DNA of 64,000 nt from Sarcophilus harrisii (GCF_902635505.1 NC_045428.1:228362107-228426106); one strand, 5' to 3'. Numbered from the stretch's first letter, positions 1 through 12,304 are shown. Made by a program: numbers and translations. The notes: generated by a model not told the origin, from the letters alone.

Positions 1-104
1 GAGTTTGGGTCTTAAATGTGTCATTAAAGTTAGGTTCTGTTGCACACTGAGAGATGTATGAAGAAAATGAAAGTCTCAGTCTAGGTCCTGGAAAGAGAAC
101 TAAA

Positions 105-545
105 CTAAAAGAGAAAGAGACACACACATAGAAAAGAGAGAGGGGGTAGAAAGACAGAGAAAGGCAGAGACTCAGAGATAGAGATTGATTGGGGGTGGGG
201 TGAGAGAGTCAGAGAGAGACAGAAAGATGGGGGACAGAGAAACAGAGACAAAGACAAAACAGAAACAAAAAGAGACAGAGAGGGGGGAAAGGGAGACAGA
301 GAGAGAGACAGACACAGACACAGACTGATGTGGGGAAGGAGAGAGAGAGGAGAGAGAGACAAGATAGAAAAAAGACAGACAGAAAGAGTCAGAGGTGGGG
401 TAAAAGAAGAGGGGAAGGAGGGAGGAAGGGAGAAAAAGAGGAAAGGAGAGGGAGAGGGAGAGGAAGAGGAGAAGGAGAAGGAGGAAAGGGAGAGGGAGAG
501 GGACACTGAAGGAGGGAGGGAGAAAGAGATGGAGAGTTGGGAGAA
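105..545. repeat. Purine-rich (GA)n low-complexity tract
   Basis: The plus strand is almost entirely A and G for about 440 bases, with short runs of GAGA, GACAGA and GGAGAA. It is a degenerate purine microsatellite. Open frames on both strands here (Ser/Leu/Pro-rich on minus, Arg/Glu/Lys-rich on plus) result from the composition and are not genes. Confidence 0.85.
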
Positions 546-1222
546 AGAGATGGAGAATTTCGAGAAAGACTTTCAATTCACCTTTAATATTGTGATTTTT
601 CAAGTTAAATCAAACTGGTTAAAGAGACTTATATGGGCTGGCATGATTTTCACCAACTGATTAAGGCCATTTATCATTTCAAGGCAAGGAAAAGGACTAC
701 AGGATTACAAATATTATTGTTGCCAAGGGCATCATTTTCAGGAGAATCCAAGATATGGCTCTCTGAGCCTCAAAGTGCATCATTTAGAATAGAACAAAAA
801 ACAAGTAACTCTCCTACATTATGTCCCAAAGCACTGGGGACATCACAAACTATGGAGCTTTGTGTTGTCAACCAAAATAGCAGTGTCATACTCAAAAGCT
901 GCAGAAGTGTCTCCTTTTGTCTGTAATGGGTCAGCGAAAGAAAATAAACAAGCTTGGGAGATTTGGCAGAAACAGGTACTTATTGTAGGGAGGTTGGGAG
1001 TGTGTATATCCATAGAATTCAGCCCAGAGGCGTCATGCAGTAGTAGAGGTAACTGGTGTCAGAGCCGGGTCCAAGTACACATACTGAATGTGATGCCCTG
1101 GGCAAGTTACTCCTCTCCACGGAATGGTCTTAAGACCACAAGTAACAGAAAACAACAACCTGTACTGATAAAAGAAATCATCCAGTCTTTATCCCTATAG
1201 AGTAGGGAAACTAACTCCTGAG
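546..1222. other. Intergenic, no gene seen
   Basis: Unique-looking sequence with no convincing exon. A weak plus-strand MIR resemblance lies at about 1035-1125 ('ccctgggcaagttactcc'). Confidence 0.5.
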
Positions 1223-1231
1223 TACAATGAT

Positions 1232-1469
1232 AATGGGGCGGCTAGGTGGCACCATAGTGCACAGAGTGCTAGACTGGGAGCTAGGATTACTAATTTTCTG
1301 AGTTCAAATCCGATTTCAGACACTAGTCTACGGGACCCTGTTCGTCTCAAATTTTTCATCTGTAAAATGAGCTGGAGAGGGAAATGGCAAACCACTCCCA
1401 TACCTTTGCCAAGGAAGCCCCGATTAGGGGCACTAGGAGTCATATACAACTAAAATGACTGAACAACAA
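1232..1469 (+). mobile_element. MAR1-type CORE-SINE, full length, with target duplication
   Basis: A tRNA-like head ('ggcggctaggtggcacc', B box 'gagttcaaatcc') is followed by the CORE part ('catctgtaaaatgagctgg') and the family tail ('aatgactgaacaacaa'). The element is flanked by a perfect 9-bp direct repeat, tacaatgat, at 1223-1231 and 1470-1478, which fixes both ends as one LINE-mediated insertion. This SINE family is typical of marsupial genomes. Confidence 0.88.
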
Positions 1470-1559
1470 TACAATGATGTTATGTATATAGGGTCTGAAT
1501 ATTTGTAGATGTGGTTTGAGGTATTTAATATACATGTTACAATAACAAGAGAATGTTAA

Positions 1560-1725
1560 CCAATAGAAAGAATAGTGAATTTGGAGTCAAAGGAAGTCTA
1601 TTAAAATTCTAATTCTTGTCATCTATTTACTACCTATGTGACCTTTAACTTCCCTGGGTTTCAGTTTCCTCACCTGTAATATGAGAAGTTTAGATTAGAT
1701 TTCAGAATGCTTGTTCAAGTCATCT
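1560..1725 (+). mobile_element. MIR SINE
   Basis: An old MIR copy in sense orientation: 'gaatttggagtcaaaggaag', 'tatgtgacctttaacttcc', 'tttcagtttcctcacctgt' follow the family order. Both ends are degraded. Confidence 0.7.
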
Positions 1726-1974
1726 TTTAAAATAACTCATTCAGATCCTTCTAACATAATTGTACCTCTAGATACATCCCTTATGTCAAGGCTGGCATTA
1801 TTAAATGAAAATGATAATGATTCCCCGCTCCTAGCTCTCCCTTGCATGCTCAACTGTCCAGCCACATAAAGCCAAGAGGGATGTTTAAAAATTCTTTTAT
1901 TGATACTTTTTATGTCACTTATATTTTCTAATATATTTTGTTTTTTTCCCCTTTCTAGAGATCAACCCCTTATT

Positions 1975-3960
1975 TAAAAAAAAATTAATTTAATTTGCAT
2001 AACTTTATATTTTTCCAAATACATGCAAAGATAGTTTTCAACATTCACCTTTGCCAAACCTTGTGTTCCAAATTTTTCTCCCTCTTTCCCACCCCCCCTC
2101 TCCTCTGGACAGCAAACCATCTGATATAGGTTAAATATGTAATTTTTCTAAACATATTTCCATTTTTGTCATGCTGCCTAAATCAGGAGATCCAGAAAGA
2201 TCAGTTCCTTATAACAAATAATAAAACAAATCAACAAAACTAGCAAACATATCAACCAAGTCCAATATTATCTACAAACCTTCAGATATTCATCTTTTTT
2301 TTTTTAACAATATCATTATATTCCATTATATCATGCACCATATTTATTCAGCTTTGTTCAATTGATGGGAACCTACTTTATTTCCAGTTCTTAGCCAATT
2401 AAAAAAAAAAAAGACACTGTTATGAATATTTTAGCATATGGGCCTATGCCTAGAGTTGGAGCTCTAGGTAGCATGGTTTGAAATTCAAGAATAGTTGGAT
2501 CAATATACGGCTCCCAAGACAGTGCAACAGTGTTGTCTATCTTTCCGTAACTATTCTCATCTCATCATCTTTGCCAGTTTGCTGAGGGTATGGTTAAAAC
2601 TCAAAGCAGCTTCTGTCAGCATTTCTCCTATTATTACTGATTTTGAATAATTATTAATAGCTTGCAATTCTTTTGTGAATTGTCTATAGCCTTTGATCAT
2701 TATCATTAGGAAATAGCTTTTAGTCTTATATAGTTATCTTAGTTACCTATATATTGGACATATGACCCTCGGCAGAAATATCTGATTCAGATTTTTCCCA
2801 AGTGACAAGCTTCCTTTCTTAATGACCTGTATAAATTGTTAATGTAAGCGCTTTCAAATATCATGCAACAGAAACTTTTTTTTTGTCTTCTGTGATCAAG
2901 ATATCCCTTACTTAGTTAAGAAATTTCCCCTCAAGGTGCCCATCAAGTAGGGAATGGCTGAATAAACTTCAGATGGAATACTATTGTTCTATAAGAAATG
3001 ATGAATAGGATGCTCTCAGAAAAACTTGGAAAGTCTTCCATGAGTCCATGCAAAATGAAATGTACTGTGTATAAAGTAATAGCAATGTTGTGGGATGATC
3101 AGCTGTAAGTGACTTTGCTATTCTCAGCAATAGAGTGATCCAAGGCTACACTGAAGGACTTGTGATGAAAAATGCTGTCCATACCCGGAGAAAGAACTGA
3201 TTGTGTCTAAATACAGATTGAAGCATACTTTTTTTTTACTTTATTTTTTCCTGAGGTTTTTTTTTTTCCCTGGGGGAAAAAGGGGGTGAGAAATCTATAT
3301 TTTCTTTCACAACAAGACTTTTATGGAAATGTTTTGCATAACTTCACAAATAACCTTCACAGAAGGCTTGATGGAAGAGAGGGTTGAGGAGGGAGGAAGA
3401 GACAGAATCTGGAACTCAAAGTTTTAAACACAAATGTTAAAAATTGCTTTACATGTAACTGGGAAAAAATAAAATATTGAATAAACAAAATGAAACCAAA
3501 AAAAGAAAGAAAAAATTTCCCTCAAACACAGTAAGTGCTTTTAAGTTTGTTTTTATGTTTTGACCTTTAATATTCAGTTTTGGTTCTCCATTTTTGAGTT
3601 TATTGTGGCATATGAGGTAAGAGGTTTATGTAAACTAATTTCTGCCAAATTATTTCTCAGTTTTCCCAGAAATTCCTATCAACTAGGGAATTTTTCAAGG
3701 TAGTTTGTGTTCTGAAATTTACTTGCATTGGGCTACTAAGTTAAAATTGTTTCTGATTTTTTCTTATCTAGTATGTTCTACAGACTGACTCTTCCATTTT
3801 TAAAAATTATCACCAAATAGTATTGATGAGTACTACTTTATAATATAACAAAGTCTGGAAACATTATTCCTCATCCTTTCTTTTATTTTACTTTCCTTGA
3901 GACTTTAACAGTCTTCCTTTCAGATTTTAGGAGTTGCTTGCTTTTTTTTAATTCAAGTTA
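1975..3960 (-). mobile_element. Old L1 (3' UTR and ORF2 C-terminal part), split by a younger L1
   Basis: Minus-strand L1. The 3' UTR at about 1975-2290 shows 'gcaaagatagttttcaacat' and 'ccaaatttttctccctc'. Diverged ORF2 sequence follows (2330-2934) and resumes at about 3526-3960, where 'taatttctgccaaattattt' and 'actttataatataacaaag' match antisense ORF2. It is highly diverged with internal deletions. A plus-strand L1 is inserted at 2935-3512. Confidence 0.75.
2935..3512 (+). mobile_element. 5'-truncated L1 nested in an older L1
   Basis: Sense L1: the end of ORF2 ('gggaatggctgaataaac', 'ttctataagaaatgatgaat'), the 3' UTR, and a tail 'ttacatgtaactgggaaaaa' leading to AATAAA-type A-rich sequence. 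The flanks carry a 14/13-bp duplication, aaatttcccctcaa at 2921-2934 and aaatttccctcaa at 3513-3525, so this is a separate insertion into the minus-strand L1. Confidence 0.82.
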
Positions 3961-4984
3961 TCCATTGTAGTCTCTTTCACCTCTAGCTTCACTCCGCCTC
4001 TCCTCCCCCCCTCCCCCCCCTTTTTAAGAAGGAATTTATATGAGGGATTACAAAATTTCTGCACAAAAATGATTTAAAATAAGCTAGTTGACCTTCCTCT
4101 TTCAGTATGTTAAACATGGAAAAGGACAAGGCCATGATAAGCAAGGTGTATATAAGGGGAAGACTTGTACTTTCTGCTCTCTTTTTAACAGTCCTCAATT
4201 GCTGTTTTCCTTCTTTCCATCTCTAGAATGAATTACATGGCAAATCCGAACTGAATGAATTAATTAAATGAACCAAGGATATGGGATAAGAGACTAAAAA
4301 ACCTTGGGTACAGCAAAAGCTAGTCTCTAAAAAAACTATTTTTTGTTTGTTTTTAATAGGAGAAGGCTTTTATTGACATTTTAAACAAGCCAAGTTAAGT
4401 TGAGATTTATATTTACAGTATATTAACTCTATGTCCCCAAATTCCTGTTATTTATTCTGTTGCCAGCAGGGAATCCCTGCTGGAGATCTATTCTCAGGGA
4501 GTTTGGAATGTGATCTTGGTAGATGTTTTATGCTGTCCTCTATATTTTGCATTTGCAAGTTACATTTTAGCATTGTACTATTCACTCTTGGCTGAATTTT
4601 GAAATCAGTATAAATCAACCTATAGATTAGTTGTTCTGAAAACTTGAAACATGGGTCAAGACTATAGGAAAGTGTACTGTGGTCAAGTTGGGAAAAAAAA
4701 CCCAAACCCCAAACCAAAAGCCCCTAAAAATTGTAAATCTATCTAAAATTATAGTTCTCTAATTTTACAATTATCCATTTTTGTTACTCACTAGTAATAA
4801 GAACTGATATCATTATTGTAATGGAATATGTTGAAAAGGACAATATAAGAAAATCATGCAACTGTACTAACTGCGTCAAGTTTTATGATCTCAAATAGGC
4901 CTTATAGCAATAAGGTAATTCATGTTCCCATTCATCACAATAGCTATTTCAAATCTTTTTATCCCTCTTTGAGCTTCCAATGGC
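3961..4984. other. Intergenic, no gene seen
   Basis: AT-rich sequence with a short C/T-rich run near 4000-4022. No splice-flanked coding exon or recognisable repeat was found. Confidence 0.45.
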
Positions 4985-5356
4985 ACCCCTTCCTTTAGTC
5001 CCTCAGCTGATGACCCCTGTGTTATATTTAATTGAAAAATTTGAGGCTCTTTGACAAGAGCACCATCTTCACCCTTCCTCTTCCATCACTCAGTTATCTT
5101 TCTTTCTCCCTATCTCTTCCTTCACTCCCATTTCTCATTAAGAGCTACCCTCTCTACCTGTACCCATGATCCCACCCTGTCCTGTCCCATCTAGAAGACT
5201 GTCCCTCTCTTTCGTTCCAGTTCTTTCTAATCGTCAATCTCTCACTATATACTGGCTTCTTCCCTGCTGCCTATAGACAAGTCCATGTCTTCACACCCAT
5301 GTCATTCATCTTGACCTCTCCATAGTCTTTGATCTTTTGCTCAAAGGAGTTAACAT

Positions 5357-5387
5357 ATATCTATATCTATCTATCTATATCTATATG

Positions 5388-5432
<45 letters not shown>

Positions 5433-5436
5433 TTTT
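5357..5436. repeat. (TATC)n/(TA)n microsatellite
   Basis: Runs of tatctatctata pass into (TA)n and then a T run, all inside the L2 copy. Confidence 0.85.
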
Positions 5437-6558
5437 GCAAAACTTAAGATGCTACATAAAGGTTATTATTTGACACTTTTGATCTTCCCTTCTGGATACT
5501 TTTTCTTTTCTAGATTTTCATGATACTGCTAATTTTCCTGATTGTTCTTCTACCTAAAGTCTCCTTTTTTGCATCCTTATCAACATTCCCATTAATTGTA
5601 AATATTCCCTAACGGTCTGTTTTAGGCTCTCTTTCCTCTTCTCTCTCCATACTCTCTTGCTTAGTGATCTTATTATCTCCAGTGAGTTTAAATACAAAGA
5701 ATTCCCAGATCTAGGTATTCTGTTCTAATATCTCTTTGGGACTCCAGTATCACATTAACAACTGTCTTTTGGACAACTTAAACTAATACTTCATCTCAAA
5801 ACTCCACATGTCCAACATTGAATTCATTATCTTTTTTTCCTAAAACCTTCCCTTCCTCCAAACTTCTTTATTACTATGACTGGTACCACTGTCCTCTCAG
5901 TCACTTAGGCTTGTAACTACTGTCATCCTTGATTCCTTTCTCATATTCACTCCATATAGCCAATTTCTTGCGAAATCTTCCTGTTTTCACATTCACAGAA
6001 TTCCTCATATGCTTTCTTTTCTTTATATTTGCAACAGATGCTGCTCTGGTACAACTCCTTATCATCCTTCCCTGGACTATTGCAATTGCCTTCTAAAAGG
6101 CTCAATTCTTTGCCCACTCCAATCCATTCTCAATTCAACTGATTTTCCTAACATAGAAGTGTGACTATTTTATCCTTTTATTCAATAAATTCCAGTGACT
6201 TTGTGTTGCCTTAAGAATCAAATATACTCTGGCATTCAAAGCCTTTCACTAGCCTCTCCTTACTTTTTCAGGCTTAAAACATTTTACTTCTCCACTATCC
6301 ACACATTCTATGATCCAGACACACTGGCTTTCTTGTTATTCTTAGAACATTTTGAATCCCTGTGCCTATTTCACTGCCTCCTCACCTCAACCTGTTGAAT
6401 TCTTTCAATTCTCAAACCAAATCTTACCTTCTACAGGTTTTAGTGCCTTACTTCTGAGATCACCTTCCATCTTCCTTCCATTGAATTTATCTTGTACGTA
6501 CAACTTTTTTTTCATGTAGTCTACCTCATTAGTATGTGAGCCCCTTGGCAAGGCAGGG

Positions 6559-6560
<2 letters not shown>

Positions 6561-6588
<28 letters not shown>
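6561..6588. repeat. (TG)14 microsatellite
   Basis: Uninterrupted TG dinucleotides near the L2 3' end. Confidence 0.9.
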
Positions 6589-6591
<3 letters not shown>

Positions 6592-6655
6592 GTTTTTCTT
6601 TGTATCACTAATGCTTAGCATAATGCTTACCTCACAGTTAGTGTTTGATAAATGG

Positions 6656-8654
6656 TTTGTGACTTTCTGATAATACCTGTAAAACATGGATAAATCAAAA
6701 TTCCTATACTGTATTATGGCAGAAACTTTAGGGATCTTTTTCTTCATCCCCTTCTTTCACTCTCTATAGAGGTGAACTATTACTACTGAATATTGAATAC
6801 TCTGTCAGATTTGGTCAATATATTTCTTAGTTTTGCTGATCTGCTTTTTCTTTCTTTCAGTTTTACTCTGTTATATAGGCAGATATTTGAGAAAGGAAGA
6901 GATTTGGAAATGAACATAATACTTATTAAATGATATTAGTAAATTCTCTTAAAAGAGTTTGTTTTTTGAAATTTCCTTTCAAGGGAGTAGCAATAGCTTA
7001 TTTACTATTACAAACTGAATTAACATATTTTGTGTCATTTGATCCTCAGAAGAGTGCTGTTGGACAGGTAGAGTGTTTTCAAACCCATTTTAGATAAAGC
7101 AATGCTCTGAAAAGCCAAGTGGAACATATATATTAACTGACAGAGTCAAGTCTTCTCATTCCAAGTCCAAATGCCCACAGGAACCCATGAAACTAAAAGA
7201 AGCATATGAAAAAATATGAGAAAAGCTTAAGTGATTGAACTTGAATGTTTTATAGCATACATGTTTCCATAAATAAGATTTCTAAAAAGGCACTTCATTT
7301 AGTGAGATAATTAAATGTACTTAAAATATATAATAGTATATATGTATTTCATAATAATCACTTATATTCATATATATACATATAACAATACTATCATATC
7401 ACATATCATATAATATGACAATAATTTATAAAAGCTATATGAGCTTACGAATAAATGAAATTTTTCTTGATCCTCTATGAGGAAATTTACTCACGATTTA
7501 TAGGGGACTAAAATGATAAAGTTGACATATGAACTTGATCTTAAATGATTAAAAAAAAAAGCTATGATTTTTTAATTTCTCAAAAATCTTTTTCATAAAT
7601 ATTGCCATACAACAATGGTATGGATATTTTCCACAAGATATTTCAATAAATGGATACACATTACACACTATCATAACACATATGAAATATAATATACAAT
7701 ACATATTACATCTATATGACATACATGTAATATAGAGTATATACAACATATATGTAACATGGTATGAGTTTATATCATACCATATTCCTGGGTATACATA
7801 GAACAACAATTAACATCATGCTATATATATATAACATGATAATAATTTATATGATAATAACATTTTTAAAAAAAGTTTTACTATCAAAGTCCTACTCTGA
7901 TGCTTCATCATGACAGAGAGATAACCTTGGATCTGACTACATAAAGCCACATCAGAAAAACCTAAGATTATATCTTGGATTCTAACAAGCTAGAAAGGTT
8001 TAATGTATGAGCTTGTTGATGGACTGTTGATTCATTTTCCAAGGACTAATCTAGCTAAATTGAGAGGAATTCTTTAACAGAAGTTTGGCTAAGAGGCTAA
8101 ATTTGTCTAAATGCACATTTGTGGCACTGGAAGTTCATGAAGACTGCTAAGAGTGATTGACATCAATGGACCAAGTGCTTATACCAATGAAATAATATAA
8201 GTTATCAAAACCTAATGGAAAAAAAGGGTGGAGGCAAATAAGGAATAAAGAAGCCACACCCTTCTATTTCCCCAATTAGGAGGGAGCTAGATCAAATGAT
8301 TTCTTTGGCTCCTTGTGGCTCCAAATTAACAATTCTAATGTTGCTTTAATTATAGAACACCATAAAATACCATAAAATCTTGGCAGTTTGTAACCCTTGG
8401 GGAATGACTTGTTCTGGATACCTGTCAAGTTTTCTATATAGCTAAAGGTTATTCTAAATATCCAGACTTGCTTTTATGATAGCCACTTTTAAAATGAAAA
8501 ACTTTCTACTAAATAAAAGCAAAACCCCTTTCTGCAAAAACCTTTAACTATTAAGGCCTTCTTAAATAGTATATGCTAATGTATAGACTATATTGAATTG
8601 TTTACTGTTTCAGGGAGAGGGAGGGAAAGAAGGGAAAGAGGGATAAAATTTGTA
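6656..8654. other. AT-rich intergenic stretch
   Basis: No gene seen. From 7320 to 7860 the sequence is dominated by TA, CATATA and ATATGACA motifs with loose self-complementarity. A short sense MIR tail lies at about 8280-8340 ('gctagatcaaatgatttc'). Confidence 0.5.
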
Positions 8655-9058
8655 ACAAAATTTTTTGTACTTAATTTTATTTTTTCAATTATGTGTAAAG
8701 ATAGTTTACAACATTAATTTTTGTAAGATTTTAAGTTTCAAATTTTTCTCCCTCCTTCTCTTTTATCTCCACTCCCCAAAGCAACAAGCAATAGGTTATA
8801 TATGTATAATTATGTTAAACATATTTTCACATTTGTCATTTTGTCAAAGAAGAATCAGAACAAAAGGGAAAAAGCATAAGAAAGAAAAAAAAAAACAACT
8901 AAACCACAGAATAAGGAAAATAATATACTTTGATCTGTGTTCAGACACCATAGTTCTTTCTCTGCATATTTGCTATCATGGGAACTCAAAACTTTAAAAA
9001 AATATATTTTAAAATTATTTTAACATGTAATTGGGGAAAAAGAAAACATTATTTAAAA
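8655..9058. mobile_element. Two L1 3' ends, head to head
   Basis: 8655-8985 is the antisense 3' UTR of a marsupial L1 ('gtaaagatagtttacaacat', 'gaatcagaacaaaaggga', 'actttgatctgtgttcagac'). At about 8986 it meets a short sense L1 tail ('aactcaaaactttaaaa', 'aacatgtaattggggaaaaa'). Both pieces end in an L1 3' terminus pointing outward. No target duplication could be assigned. Confidence 0.72.
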
Positions 9059-9734
9059 AACGGCATATGATGATTAAAATTTTTTTTCTAGATGATTTGA
9101 GTATGAAAAATTCATTCCTATAAAGTGATGTCCCTATGGGGCAATTCAAGTAAATAGGTCCATTTACTTCCTTCTAGTTCTGCTTCGAGTTTGGAGGTGA
9201 GAAATCCAAGCTTGATTGAATTGTGCAGAATGAAAATAAATATTGTCCCAATGATTTAATTTCTTGTAATAAAAATGGAGATAAGAAACACCTGCACCAA
9301 TATCTTGCAGGATTACAGAATGAATAAAGTACTCAGTAAGCACTTAATATGTGTGAAGAACTCTACTTTGTAGCACATTACTACCCTTTGACTACATATA
9401 GATAGTTCTTGCTCCTAGGGTTCACATTCCACTAGGAGGAAAGGGCTACCTTTTTGCATAGTGCTACATAAATGTTAAGTTATTATTGTTATGTACTATA
9501 TTGCATCTAGTCAACTGGGAAATATGTCATTTAAATTACATGCATCTTGCATAAACAAATGTTAGCTTAATGAGGTTTCGATGTACATGTCTGTACAGTC
9601 ATGAAATATTTCATTCTCTTTACCACCCTCTCTCATGGACAGAAAGTGAAACTTCCTCAATGAGAAATTCCTTCCTGACTTAAGAAAATCTATATTTCTA
9701 CTTCTAGTTATCTCTCTCTCTCTCCCCCCCCCCC
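9059..9734. other. Intergenic, no gene seen
   Basis: Unique-looking AT-rich DNA. A TC run and a 13-base C run lie at its right edge. Confidence 0.45.
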
Positions 9735-9905
9735 CAGCAAGTTATTTAAACTCTGTTTGCCTTAATTTATCATCTGTAAAATGGAGGGTGATATTAGCAG
9801 TTAATTTCCAGGGTTGTTGTGAGGATCAAATGAGATAATCATGATAAAATGCTTGGTACAGTGCCTGGTACACAGTAAATGCTATGTAAATGTTAGCTTT
9901 AAAAA
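9735..9905 (+). mobile_element. MIR SINE
   Basis: Sense MIR: 'catctgtaaaatggagggtg', 'gggttgttgtgaggatcaaa', 'gtgcctggtacacagtaaat'. The 5' part is missing. Confidence 0.8.
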
Positions 9906-9929
9906 TGAACTGTTATATCACATAAGGAA

Positions 9930-10275
9930 CAAATGAAATGGGAGAGACACTAGTTCTGGTGTCAAAGAATCTGGGTCCAAGTCTTGCCATCCTATCTTTC
10001 TCTCATTAATCAACTACTATGTGCCTGGCACTCAGAATTTACCTGGTCTAATGTCTATTTTACAGATGAGAAAACCAAGGTTCAGAGGATCTTGCCCCAG
10101 ATCACTAAAAGCAAGAATTCAAACCCTGCTCTCTATTCCTAGTCAGTGAATTTTTCAAGGCACCTTGCTACCCTAGACAAGACACTTTATCTCTCTAGGC
10201 CTGTTTCTTAATCTGTAAAATGAGGGGATTAAATGAAAATGGCATTTAAGATCCCTTCTAAGTTCTAAATCTATG
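9930..10275 (+). mobile_element. MIR SINE interrupted by an antisense MIR
   Basis: The sense 5' part (9933-10003, 'ctggtgtcaaagaatctggg') and 3' part (10165-10275, 'taatctgtaaaatgagggga') are separated by about 150 bp that reads as antisense MIR ('ttttacagatgagaaaacc', 'gaattcaaaccctgctctc'). Confidence 0.68.
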
Positions 10276-11339
10276 ATCCTAGAAAATTGCTGCACTGAAA
10301 TATAGACAGTTATTCTTAGAAAGACATTTTAGTTCCATCCTGCTGCTTTCAAAGCCATCTAGATTTTTCAGGGACCTCCTGGTGGCTCTTGACGAGGAGG
10401 AAGAATATGATTTAATTCAGTTTTAAATAAAACTTTAGAAACCATTCCCTTTTTGCTGCTTTTGAAAAGTGTTATTATAAAAACCAATGTTATAAACTAA
10501 TTATGAACAGTGTCTTAGTCTGGAATGAAAACAGTTGAGGAACTATACCTATGTTCTCCTTTCACAGTAGGATCACATGCCTCAGTTACCATGAATTCAG
10601 AAGGTTAGATTATCTAGTAGCCTCAAGCAATCAGATAAAAAAAGAAAAAAAAAAAAAAACAGCCAAAGGAGCTGAAGACTCGGAGATAATATCTGGTGCA
10701 ATGTGATTGTCCAAAAAAAACAAAAAAAAAAAAACAAAGGGCTTTCTCATTGGCTGCCCAAGCCTTTAATAGGCAAGCTGCTTTGCAAAGAAAGGGAAAC
10801 TCTTGGGAAAAATATGGAATGAACACTGAAAAGCTATGGAGTGGGGGTGGGGGAAAAGAAGAGACAGTAGGAAATGTCAGAGCATCAGATTAAAAAAAAG
10901 CAATGAGGAGCAGCTGAAAATGACAATAAAGAGAAGTCATTCAGCCATGAAAATAAAAATAAAAAAATCTATGAGGATGGAGCACCATTTGGCTCTGAAG
11001 GGTATTAGAATGCCATAATGAAAGCAAGACTTGGGCTAGAGATTTGACCAGGCAACAGATAAGTCAGGTGAAAACAGGCTTGAGAGAGATCCGTTGAAGC
11101 TTGACCACAAAATCACCCAGTAAATGTATTGTATTCTAATGTATTATCCAGTAAATGCATTGTTCTAATATGAACAGGCACTCACTCATAACTGAAAGTT
11201 TAAATCTTCTCCAATGAATCTTTTCCCTGGGAATGGCCCTCAAAGGAAGGAGGTTCTTAATCTGAAATACATAGAAAAGGAGCCTGAGGATAGATTTCAG
11301 GGAATTCGTATGGTTAAAAAAAATAATAACTTCTTTATT
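10276..11339. other. Intergenic, no gene seen
   Basis: Contains A-rich runs at 10637-10660 and 10715-10737. Lysine-rich open frames here follow from those runs. Confidence 0.45.
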
Positions 11340-11597
11340 TTTGTTGTTATGTCAATTGTCAATTGAGTTGAGTCTGTGTTCTTCATGATCCCATTTGGGG
11401 TTTTATTGATAAAAATACTTGAGTGGTTTGCCATTTCCTTAACCAGTTAATTTTATAAATGAGAAAACTGAAGCAAATAGGTTAAGTAACATGGTCAGAA
11501 TCACAGAGCTGCTAAGTGTCTGAGGAAGGATTTTTACTCAAGTCCTCCTGACTGCAGGGCAACAATCTATCTATCTACTCTGCCATCTAGCTTTATT
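11340..11597 (-). mobile_element. MAR1-type SINE, antisense
   Basis: Reverse complement of the MAR1 layout: the tail 'ttgttgttatgtcaatt', the CORE 'ggtttgccatttccttaacc', then the head ending 'ctctgccatctagctt'. The B-box region reads 'gatttttactcaagtcctcc', a private variant also found at 12266-12284. Confidence 0.8.
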
Positions 11598-11623
11598 TTT
11601 TACTAACCTCCAAATGAAATATT
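11528..11623 (+). repeat. Inverted duplication, left arm
   Basis: Matches the reverse complement of 12193-12284 with one base mismatch and one 4-bp tcta difference. The arm covers the SINE head and about 30 bp of non-SINE flank ('ttactaacctccaaatgaaa'). Confidence 0.92.
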
Positions 11624-12017
11624 CCATTTCATTTGAAAGCATTATTCTGAGAATGGTGATAGAATGCCAAAGGAGTGTGGGACACAGCACTGTTCTAGGT
11701 TCATTATATCAAGTCCTAAGTGAGATTTCACTTGAGAATCTTTCAAGTCAATATATATCCATTTTCAAGTCCATGTTAAGGCTCATGGTTTGGGGTTTTG
11801 ACCTTCAGGTGAAGATTATTTCAGAGAAGTAATCTTCCTCTTCAACCTTTGCTATTTCCTGGATCAGAGGAAAGGGTCTTAGCAAACCTTGAATGAATAT
11901 ACAATCCAGTCAATTCCACAAACATTTTTCAGAAAATTTTAAATGATCAAAAAAAAGAAGTTTTGTGGAAGTTGTATAGAAACAGATTTCAGCATGATGT
12001 AGAGAAAAAAAATTTCT

Positions 12018-12163
12018 AATAATTTTTTCCCCCCTGAGGCATTTGGGGTTAAGTCCAGGGTCACACAGCTAGGAAGTGTTAAGTATCTGAGGTCAAATTT
12101 GAACTCAGGCCCTCCTAACTTCAGGGCTGGTACTCTATCCACTGTGCCACTTAGATGCCCCTA
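12018..12163 (-). mobile_element. WSINE1-like SINE, antisense
   Basis: 'cctgaggcatttggggttaa', 'gggtcacacagctaggaagt' and 'ctctatccactgtgccactt' give a nearly complete antisense SINE. It lies in the spacer between the two arms of the inverted duplication. Confidence 0.82.
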
Positions 12164-12192
12164 ATTTTAGAGAGAATTTTCTATACCAAGGA

Positions 12193-12284
12193 AATATTTC
12201 ATTTGGAGGTTAGTAAAAAATAAAGCTAGATGGCAGAGTAGATAGATTGTTGCCCTGGAGTCAGGAGGACTTGAGTAAAAATCC
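12193..12284 (-). repeat. Inverted duplication, right arm
   Basis: Reverse-complement partner of 11528-11623. It starts in non-SINE sequence 'atttcatttggaggttag' and runs into a SINE head fragment ending 'gacttgagtaaaaatcc', where the SINE match stops abruptly. Confidence 0.92.
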
Positions 12285-12304
12285 ATCCACAATTATAGAA
12301 ATTG

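Larger units (their letters stand above)
4985..6655 (+). mobile_element. Long L2 (LINE2) copy, sense
   Basis: C/T-rich L2 ORF2-end and 3' UTR sequence in family order: 'ccaacattgaattcattat', 'ctggactattgcaattgcc', 'ttccagtgactttgtgttgc', 'gagccccttggcaaggcagg' and the tail 'agtgtttgataaatg'. It carries a TA/TATC expansion at about 5357-5436 and a (TG)14 run at 6561-6588. Very old, with no intact reading frame. Confidence 0.8.

Noticed and set aside
328-660. 110-codon Arg/Glu-rich plus frame
   Set aside because: Purine low-complexity tract.
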